From: Anas platyrhynchos
Lineage: Eukaryota > Chordata > Aves > Anseriformes > Anatidae
Assembly: GCF_047663525.1 (NCBI RefSeq)
Contig: NC_092616.1
Coordinates: 5,555,501 to 5,619,500 of the forward strand
DNA length: 64,000 nt
Direction: 5' to 3'
In this document: positions 56,344 to 64,000 of the stretch, piece by piece
Layout: the number at the start of each line of letters is the position of its first letter
Numbering within the stretch: the first letter of the stretch is position 1
Translations under genes and position numbers: made by a program
Notes under the pieces: generated by a model
Database searches by the model: none
What the model saw: only the letters and a program-made list of their open reading frames with translations
What the model was told of the DNA's origin: nothing

Positions 56344-56964
56344 TGTTATATGTTGCCCCTTAATTAATTTTCAGAGAGCATTGCATTAATAATAGAAAGG
56401 AATTTATTGAGTAAGCAACATCAAGCAAAACAGCGCTGGGCAGCCGGGGAGTCTCGGCTCCGCCAACGGCGCGCACCTCACCCCCGCTAGGGTCCCTTTT
56501 TATATCTTGGTAATTCCAGGATTATGCAGCACATCCTGGTATATTCTGCGACTGCGCGCACTGTTGCTAGGGGGTCGTCTTTGTCCCTCTGGTGGTCGTG
56601 AAGATGAAGGCCGTAGTCTTCCTCGGCGTTGTGGTTCAACTTCTTTTTTTATTTGGTCATGTTGGCCCAGCGTGAGACAGGAAGGCAGGATGTTGATACG
56701 CTAGGTTAGCAACTTCTCAGGAGATGGTTACATGAGCTTTGCAGCAGGGTCTTTGAACAAAAGAGGCAACTGAGATGCAGAAGGAGAGAAAGGGAGGGGG
56801 TTCTCTTTTTTGTTACATTAAGCAAAAGAATTTTCATAGTGTCTAGCCAAGCATTATCCAGCTCCTTACTTCAGCAGGGAGCTTTCTCAACTCCAGCTCC
56901 TCAAACGGAACTCCTTGTTTTTATAATAAAAAAGACAATGAACAAACATTTATTGTGTATTACA
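56344..56964 (-). mobile_element. Complete solo LTR with target duplication, unit B/C junction
   Basis: Copy of the LTR at 46077, 621 bp, with CTTCC at 56339-56343 and 56965-56969. Because both junctions carry the same LTR at the same base, the LTR was present before the array was copied. Confidence 0.85.
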
Positions 56965-56967
56965 CTT

Positions 56968-57385
56968 CCCAGCTCAAACTGGGACCCCCAGCCCCTTCCC
57001 ATTATGAACTGGGACCCTTAACCCCTTCCCAGTATGAATTGGGCCCACCCCAGTACAAAGTGGGACCCCCATACCCTTCCCAGTATGAACTGGGCCCATT
57101 CCACTGCAAACTGGGAACTTTCCCAGTACAAAGCAGGGCTCCCAGCTCCAAGCCAGCTCAAACTGGGATTGTCCCCAGCTCAGACTGGGACCCGCAGCCC
57201 TTTCCCAGTATGAACTGGGCTCCCCAGCCTCATCCCAGTACAAACTGGGCCCATTCCCAGTACAAACTGAGACCCTCAGCCCTTTCCCAGTATGAATTGA
57301 GCCCATCCCAGTTCGAACTGGGCCCCCCAACCCCATCCCGGTACAAACTGGGCCCATTCCCAGTACAAACTGGGCGCCTTTCCCT
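56968..57385. repeat. Palindromic minisatellite, unit C
   Basis: Same repeat as in units A and B but about 25 bp longer, with one extra CCCATTCCCAGTACAAACTG unit near 57249-57268 and more substitutions. Confidence 0.88.
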
Positions 57386-57399
57386 TCGCCCCGCCCCCC

Positions 57400-57570
57400 G
57401 TTGCCAGGTAACCGCCACCGCCGTTCCCGCCTCTTTTCCCCCCGTTGCCAGGCAACCGCCGCCATTTTGTCCCCTCTCCCCGTTGCCAGGCAACCGACGC
57501 CATTTTGTCCCCTCCCCCCGTTGCCAGGCAACCGACGCCATTTTGTCCCCTCCCCCCGTTGCCAGGCAAC
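57400..57570 (+). repeat. Array of five X-box repeats, unit C
   Basis: Five X-box palindromes at 57400 (variant GTTGCCAGGTAAC), 57444, 57482, 57520 and 57558 (all GTTGCCAGGCAAC). The spacing is 44, 38, 38 and 38 bp. Units 2-5 continue with CGCCGCCATTTTG or CGACGCCATTTTG (YY1-like). Units A and B have a single X-box at the place of the last one, so the array either expanded here or contracted there. Confidence 0.9.
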
Positions 57571-58160
57571 CGACGCCATTTCGTCCTGCCCCGCCGGGCT
57601 GCCCGCACTGCGCATGCGCGCTCGCCGGCCTCCCATTGGCTCCCGCCCCGCGGCTTCAAACGGTCCGGCGGGAGCGATGGCGGCGGAGGCTGCGGCCGGT
57701 GCGGGGGGGGTGGGGGGAATTTGAGTGGGGTCTGAGGGGATTTTTTTGGATTTTGGGGAAAATGGGGGGCTGGGGGGGCTCAGGGGGGTTTGGAGAAGGC
57801 GTGCGAGGCTCTGGGGGGCGTCTGGCGGTGAGGGGATGCGGGATTGTGAGGGGAAAAAGGGCTGAGGGGGTGTTCGGTGAGGGGAGAGGGGCTGTGAGGG
57901 GACGTTTTGTGAGGGGAAAAGGGGCCGTGAGGGGAAAAAGGGGCTGTGAGGGGAAAAAAGGGGCTGTGAGGGGCATTTTGTGAGGAGATGAGGGGTTAAA
58001 GGACACTTCATGAGGGGAGAGGGGGCTGTGAGGGGGTATTTTGTGAGGGGATGAGGGGCTGTGAGGGGATGAGGGGTTAAAGGACACTTCATGAGGGGAC
58101 AGGGACTGTGAGGGGGTATTTTGTGAGGGAACAAGGAGCTGAGAGCGGAAAAGGGGCTGT
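57571..58160 (+). pseudogene. KIF22: KIF22-like promoter, exon 1 and part of intron 1, unit C
   Basis: The NRF1, CCAAT, GC-box and TTCAAA sites of the promoter are kept; ATG at 57677 with MAAEAA and the GCCG/GTGCGG donor (exon 1 about 57677-57698). Intron 1 carries the same G-rich repeat, rearranged. At about 58160 the sequence changes to receptor-module sequence (ATGGCTGACAAGAGAGG). No other kinesin exon and no CCDC81-like gene follow, so unit C is a 5' remnant, though its promoter might still be active. Confidence 0.65.
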
Positions 58161-58639
58161 GACATGGCTGACAAGAGAGGCTTCAGGTACAAAGGCCCTG
58201 GACCACCCTCCTGGTCTGTCCGTGCCAGCAGGGCACAGCCCAGCTGCCTCCCTCCTGCACCAGCCTGTCTTTGATCTCTGCCACGCGATCCAAAGCCAGC
58301 AGTGCCTGTCCTCCCTCTGCACGGTCGCATATCCCAGCTCGACACGGATGTTTCTCTCTACTGGGAAGCTTCCAGCCCAGCTCAGCTGCCCCCCAGCTCT
58401 CCCACCTCCCTGCCCTCTCCCCAGCCCAGCCCAGCGCAGTAGCCTAGGCTGGGCTGGTCCCACGGCAGTGCCCATCGCAGGCTGCTGCAGGGCTCTGGGC
58501 ACTGCCACCACAGCTCCAGTTCCCATTCACTCCTGATCAACTCAGAATGGGTCTCAGACCAACATTTATTTGGTTAAAATACACAGAGATCCTGGCTCCT
58601 TGACTACGGAAATCCTGGGTCACACAGAAAGGGTGATAC
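58161..58639 (-). repeat. 3' flank of duplicated receptor module, copy 3
   Basis: From about 58380 this matches 3150-3600 and 19080-19520 (for example CTCTGGGCACTGCCACCACAG and GGGTCTCAGACCAACATTTATT), in a shortened form. The part before 58380 is not recognised. Confidence 0.6.
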
Positions 58640-59035
58640 TCAGGCAGGAAGGAATGAAAAAGGGCATTTTTGTGTAGGCAACAATATCACAAGGGCAGAA
58701 AGGAAAATTGAAGAGACAAATGCCATATGGAAAGGCAAGATGGCCTGTCCTGACATACACTGGGAATAACCTGCAGAAAAAGGAAGACGGTCTGGGGCCA
58801 CTAATAAACACCCAATCAGCAGTTTCCATACTGTATCTTTGAGCTCCTGGTTCCTCATGCTGTAGATGAGAGGGTTCAGTGCTGGAGGCATCACTGAGTA
58901 CAGAACTGCCACCACCAGGCCCAGGGATGGGGAGTAGGTGGAGGGAGGCTTCACGTCGGAAAAAAATCCAGTGCTGACAAAGTACCATGGAATGCCTGCC
59001 TCACAGTCATGTGAGGAAGGCACATGTAAAAAGGC
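58640..59035 (-). pseudogene. Olfactory receptor, OR14-like, C-terminal remnant
   Basis: Only the end of the receptor is left: decayed TM6 (the usual CLPHL is replaced), then DVKPPSTYSPSLGLVVAVLY and SVMPPALNPLIYSMRNQEL in TM7, and an extended tail running to a stop at 58640. On the other side the receptor sequence is cut at a poly-T run (59036-59052). It is a pseudogene. Confidence 0.85.
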
Positions 59036-61430
59036 TTTTTTTTTTTTTTTTTCTCTAGGAATTTTTTTTTCTCTAGGAAATATGTCCTTTCACTTCCATG
59101 ACTTGAGATTCTTTTTGTGAGGTTCAGTTTACCATTACCATCATGGCATTGCCCATTGGCTCAAGAGTTAGAAGTCCTTTCCCAGTGCACTGCGTATATT
59201 GGAACATGGTAGGGCAAGTATTTTTTGTTCAGAATTTGACATATGAAATCACTCCTAGCACAGAAGGGACGTTTACATCTGCACTCCGAATGTGAAAAAA
59301 AAAAAAAGAAAAAAAAAAGGTGGGTGACAAAAAGGACTTTTAGTTTAGTTTTGCTTTTGCTAGACAGCATCCTCTCCCTCGTGATGCCCAAGCAGTGCTC
59401 TCTGAAGTCAGAAATCCTGAGCATTTCTGCTGCACTCACAGTGAATGGCTGTGAGAGCTGGCTGTGGGAGGGACCCCACGCTGGAGCAGGGGCAGAGAGA
59501 GACCATGAACTTTCTTAGTTCTCATTTAGTTTCTCACTGCTCCAGTCTACCAGTAGCACTCAATAAATTATGCTCGTCTTCCTAGAGTGAGTCTGCTTTG
59601 CCCATGTCTGAAATTGGTAAGGGCTCTGCCTGTTCCTTAAATGTACCCTGAAGCCCTTTTCCACGCTATTTAGTCCATCTGTTCCTTTGATGGGGAGCAG
59701 GTCAAAGAACAGTGTGCTGCCCATCAGTGTGCTGGATCTAGGGAGCTTTCAAGATGGAAAAAAAAAACAAACAAAAAAAACAATGACAAGTTAATACTGG
59801 CTTCCCAGAGTGAAATCTACTCCATTTCTCCTTGAACCCCTCCCTGCCACACTCCCTCACTTGTCATTCAGCCTCATAAGCTATATTTAATGAGTTTGAA
59901 TATGATACTGAAGTATTCGGGACCTGTGCATATTGGGTCAGGAGGAAGCAGTCTTGTCCCTGTGCATTGGGTACATCAGAACATGGCAGAGGCTCCAAGT
60001 TATATTTTCAGAATTTGTCAGATGAAATCAATGCAGAAGGGCATACGGGGTGGTGTCCTAACAGGCCTAAAGAATGTGGAGGGCTGAGAGGACTTCTAGG
60101 AATTTTTGTTTTTTTCCTACACAACCTCATCATGCCCAAGGAATGTCCTCTGAAGTCAGAAGTCCTGAGGATTTCTGCTGCACCCACAGTGAATGGCTGT
60201 GAGACCTGAGAGGCAAAGGGATTCCCTTTAGCTCAGAGCAGGGTGAGGGGAGCTGGTTGGGCTTGTGCCCAATGGCCGTGATCTTGCAGCTTTTGTTAAT
60301 GGAGGGCAATCACATTTATGGCACCCTGAAAAGAAGGCAGACACTGCTGAGAGCAGAGGAACCCACTGCCAATCTCTCAGTGCGCAGCCTTTCTCAAGGT
60401 ACCTAAGCAAGGTCTCAGCACCACATGTCTTGCCAAGGACACTTATCATTTATTTCACCAACCCAACAGCATGTCCTCACATGCAGCATATCTCTGCTTC
60501 TTCCTGGGGCATTCACATAACACAGAGATACTACGGAAAAGATTTCTATCCTGCAGGACAGCTCACAACTTGGAAGGCCATCCCAGGGAGACAGACAAGT
60601 GTCCTAATGATGGTGTCTCATTAAGGGAAAGTCAGCTCATTCCCCAGCCTCACAGAATGCACTGCCCACAGCCCAAGGCTGCTGCTCTCAGCCCCCCTGC
60701 ACCACAGAGGGAACTGGGCACGTGGCTGGAGAGATGCACCTCTGCTCTGCTGGAACTGTGGCTGCAGAGGACGTGCTTCATGCCCTGGACCCACAGCAGT
60801 GACTGCAGGGGCTTTCCTGTGTGGGACAGGAGGCAAGAGGGCTTGCTCAGAGGAAGGGGGCTGCAATGTAGGGAATAATACAGACTTTTCTGAGAAGTTC
60901 TCCCTCTGACTACAAATCCGGTTTTTCTTTCTTCTCATTCCCTAACCATATTTCTTCTGCCTGAAGATTTTATAACTGGGGGATGTTTCCATGTCCCATG
61001 GTCTTTTCCCCACCTGTGTTCAGAGCCCTCCTGCCAACCTCTTTGCCCTTCAGAAACCAGCAGTTCCCAGAGCACTGCCTAGGTGCATATCCATCTTTGC
61101 AGATAGAAAACAGCCTGTCAGAAAGCCCTGACAGGTACAGCAAAGTTGCCAATGAAGCTGGCCATAAACAAAGGAGAGGCTGTAGGCAATTTATAAGCCT
61201 TCTTACAAGCCCACTGATCATCAAAGGAACAGTTCAGGAATCTTAGAGATGTGTTGGAACTTGACAGTTCCTTTTCCATTTCTTTCTGCAACCTCACCCA
61301 ATCCTGCAAGTGCTGGAAAGGGAAAAGGAAGCAGAAAATTCTTTTCTGGATTTGTGTGTGTTTAGTGGATTATTTCTCCAACATATGTCACACCTTTCTG
61401 TGACTGACCTAGGAGCCTCCACCATGTTCC
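59036..61430. other. Truncated receptor module 5' side, no gene seen
   Basis: Poly-T (59036-59052) and poly-A (59293-59319, 59757-59781) runs, plus a diverged tandem duplication. In the latter 59140-59470 resembles 59940-60210 (TGCATTGGGTACATCAGAAC against CTGCGTATATTGGAACATGG, then GTGAATGGCTGTGAGA in both). Short blocks near 60210-60370 match the 5' flanks of the receptors at 3850 and 19885. No coding region is supported. Confidence 0.5.
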
Positions 61431-61439
61431 TGCATGTCG

Positions 61440-61609
61440 GTTGCCTGGCAACGGGGGGAGGGGACAAAATGGCGGCGGTTGCCTGGCAACGGGGGGAGGG
61501 GACAAAATGGCGGCGGTTGCCTGGCAACGGGGGGAGGGGACAAAATGGCGGCGGTTGCCTGGCAACGGGGGGAAAGAGGCGGGAACGGCGGTGGCGGTTA
61601 CCTGGCAAC
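61440..61609 (-). repeat. Array of five X-box repeats, inverted copy
   Basis: Reverse complement of the unit C array: GTTGCCTGGCAAC at 61440, 61478, 61516 and 61554, and the variant GTTACCTGGCAAC at 61597. Spacings are 38, 38, 38 and 43 bp, mirroring unit C. AAAATGGCGGCG (YY1-like) lies between units. The kinesin promoter and exon 1 that should follow to the left are missing; the copy stops at the first X-box. Confidence 0.9.
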
Positions 61610-61627
61610 GGGGGCGGGGCGAAGGGA

Positions 61628-64000
61628 AAGGCGCCCAGTTTGTACTGGGAATGGGCTCAGTTTGTACTGGTAAGGGACTGGGGGTCCCACTTTGTACTGG
61701 GAATGGGCCCAGTTTCTACTGGGAATGGGCAGGGGGTCCCAGTTTGTACTGGGAATGGGCCCAGTTTGTACTGGGAAGGGGCTGAGGGGCCCAGTTCATA
61801 TTGGGAATGGGCCCAGTTCATACTGGGAAGGGTCTCGGGATCCCAGTTCATACTGGGGAGGGGCTGGGGGTCCCAGTTTGTACTGGGGCAGTGCCCAGTT
61901 TGAGCTGGGATGGGGCTGGGGGTTCAAGTTTGTATTGGGACAGTGCCCATTTTATGCTGGGGTGGGGCTGGGGGTCCCAGTTTGTACTGGGAATGGGCCC
62001 AGTTTGTACTGGGAAGGGGCTGGGGGGCCCAGTTTGTACTGGGAAGGGTCCCATTTTGTACTGGGAAAGGGCCCAGTTTGTACTGGGAATTAGCTGGGGG
62101 TCCCAGTTTGTACTGGGAATGGGCCCAGTTTGTACTGGGATGGGTCTGGGGAGCCCAGTTCATACTGGGAAAGGGCTGGGGGTCCCAGTTTGAGCTGGGG
62201 ACAATCCCAGTTTGAGCTGGGTTGGAGCTGGGAGCCCTGGTTTGTACTGGGAAAGTTCCCAGTTTGCAGTGGAATAGGCCCAGTTCATACTGGGAAGGGG
62301 CTGTGGGTCCCAGTTTATACTGGGAATGGGCCCAGTTTGTACTGGGATGGGGCCCAGTTTGTAGTGCGAAGGGGCTGGGGGTCCCAGTTTGTCCTGGGAA
62401 TGGGCCCAGTTTGTAATGGGAAGGGGCTGGGGATCCCAGTTTGTACTGGGAATGGTCACAGTTTGTACTGGGAAGGGGCTGGGGATCCCAGTTTGTACAG
62501 GGAAGGGTCCCAGTTTGTACTGGGAAGGGGCTGGGGGTCCCAGTTTGTACTGGGAAGTGTCCCAATTTGCAGTGGGATGGGCCCAGTTGATACTGGGAAT
62601 GGACAGGGGATCCTGGTTTGTACTGGGAAAGGGCATAATTCATACTGGAAAGGGGCTGGGGATCCCAGTTTGTACTGGGAAGATGCTGGGGGGCCCAGTT
62701 TGTACTGGGAAGGGTCCCAGTTTGTAGTGGGAAGGGGCTGGGTGTCCCAGTTTGTACTGGGAAGGGTCCCAGTTTGTAGTGGGATGGTGCTGGGGGACCC
62801 AGTCTGAACTGGGATGGGCCCAATTCATACTGGGAAAGGCTGAGGATCTCATTTTGTACTGGGAATGGGCCCAGTTTGTACTGGGATGGAGCTGGGGAGC
62901 CCAGTTCATACTGGGAAGGGTCTGGGGGTCCCAGTCTGTACTGGAAATGGGCCCAGTTTGTACTGGGGTGGGCCTAATTCATACTGGGAAGGGGCTGGGG
63001 TTCCCAGTTCATAATGGGAAGGGGCTGTGGGTCCCAGTTTGTACTGGGATGGGGCTGGGGGGGGCAGTTTGTACTGGGAATGGGCCCAGTTCATACTGGG
63101 ATGGGGCTTGTGATTCCAGTTTGTACTGGGAAGGCACCCAGTTTGTAGTGGGATGGGTCCAATTCATACTGGGAATGGTCTGAGGATCCCAGTTCATACT
63201 GGGGAGGGGCTGGGGGTCCCAGTTTGTACTAGGACAGTGCCCAGTTTATGCTGGGATGGGGCTGGGTTCCCAGTTTGTACTGGGAGGGGTTCCAGTTTGT
63301 ACTGGGACGGGGCTGTGGGTGCCCAGTTTGTACTGGGAATGGGACCTGTTCATACAGGAAAGGGGCTGGGGAGCCCAGTTCATAATGGGAAGGGGCTGGG
63401 GAGCCCAGTTCACATTGGGACTTGTCCCAGTTTATACTGGAATGAGGCTGGGGATCCTGTTTCATACTGGGATTGGGCCCAGTTCATACTGGGATGGGGC
63501 TGGGGGTCCCAGTTTATACTGGGAATGGGCCCAGTTTGAGTCGGGATGAGGCTGGGGGTCCCAGTTTGTACTGGGAAGGGTCCCAGTTTGTAGTGATAAG
63601 GGGCTGGGGGTCCCAGTTTGTACTGGGAATGGGCCCACTTTGTAATGGGATGGGTCTGGGGGGCCCAGTCTGAACTGGGATGGGCCCAATTCATACTGGG
63701 AAAGGGCTGAGGGTCTCAGTTTGTACTGGGAATGGTCCCAGTTCGTACTGGGAATGGGCTGGGGGTCCCAGTTTGTACTGGGAATGGTCCCAGTTTGTAC
63801 TGGGATGAGGCTGGGGGGCCCAGTCCGAACTGGGATGGGCCCAATTCATAATGGGAAGGGGCTGGGGGTCCCAGTTTGTACTGGGAATGGGCCCAGTTTG
63901 TACTGGGAATGGGCTGGGGGTCCCAGTTTGTACTGGGAATGGGCCCAGTTCATACTGGGATGGGGCTTGTGATTCCGGTTTGTACTGGGAAGGCTCCCAG
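61628..64000. repeat. Palindromic minisatellite, large inverted block
   Basis: At least 2.37 kb, continuing beyond the window. Core CCCAGTTTGTACTGGG (also CCCAGTTCATACTGGG), alternating short linkers (AATGGG) and longer ones (AAGGGGCTGGGGGT). It is about six times longer than the blocks in units A to C. Continuous frames of up to 299 codons on both strands arise from the repeat itself. Confidence 0.92.

Noticed and set aside
46558-56824. Array as a pure assembly duplication
   Set aside because: Not excluded, but the units differ by scattered substitutions, a 31-bp repeat unit and a CAGCAG indel, and unit C is clearly different, so I treat the array as real pending read evidence.
61440-61609. 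CRISPR-like array (13-bp palindromes at 38-bp spacing)
   Set aside because: The intervening sequences are nearly identical rather than unique spacers, and the setting is a vertebrate promoter repeat.
61924-62823. Long open frames (up to 299 codons) with a repeated tyrosine/proline pattern, on both strands
   Set aside because: They cross the palindromic minisatellite; similar frames exist on both strands and in several phases, so they follow from the repeat sequence and are not a protein gene.

Overview
This window reads as a piece of a bird genome. Four things point there: many CR1 LINE fragments ending in the avian ATTCTATGA-type 3' repeat; single-exon olfactory receptors of the avian OR14-like (gamma-c) type; solo LTRs opening TGTCGTGG and closing CCACAACA, as in avian endogenous retroviruses; and genes of the CCDC81-like family, which is expanded in birds. 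No bacterial, phage, rRNA, tRNA or CRISPR signal was seen. The species and chromosome cannot be told from the sequence. Most of the window is duplicated, so it looks like a subtelomeric, sex-chromosome or other ampliconic region.

Layout. 1-1460: 5' end of an antisense endogenous retrovirus (leader, primer-binding site, LTR). 3.1-33.4 kb: four olfactory-receptor modules in alternating orientation (receptors at 3.85 kb minus, 15.3 kb plus, 19.9 kb minus, 32.4 kb plus). Each has copies of the same flanking repeats; the two minus-strand modules also carry a 5' end of a CCDC81-like gene. Two receptors are intact (15336-16292 and 19885-20820), one lacks a start codon, one is frameshifted. Between them lie CR1 fragments and LTRs.

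33.7-36.3 kb: a 5'-truncated but otherwise open CR1 copy, about 836 codons covering the end of the endonuclease and the whole reverse transcriptase. 36.3-58.2 kb: a tandem array of a 10.2-kb unit, two nearly identical full copies (A from 36.3 kb, B from 46.7 kb) and a truncated third (C from 57.0 kb). Each full unit holds a palindromic minisatellite, a CpG-rich promoter with an RFX-type X-box, the first four exons of a KIF22-like kinesin, then a complete CCDC81-like gene with its own promoter and poly(A) signal, a degenerate minisatellite, a long hairpin, a broken extra piece of the CCDC81-like gene and a solo LTR with 5-bp target duplications.

58.2-61.4 kb: a fifth receptor module with a truncated receptor. 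61.4-64.0 kb: an inverted copy of the X-box array and minisatellite of unit C, running off the end of the window.

The genes fall into two functional groups: odorant receptors, and cilium/centrosome- or spindle-type genes (CCDC81-like, KIF22-like). The promoter X-boxes fit the second group, but no regulation has been shown here. The CCDC81-like exon model was built by hand from splice sites and reading phase; exons 8 and 9 are not fully resolved.
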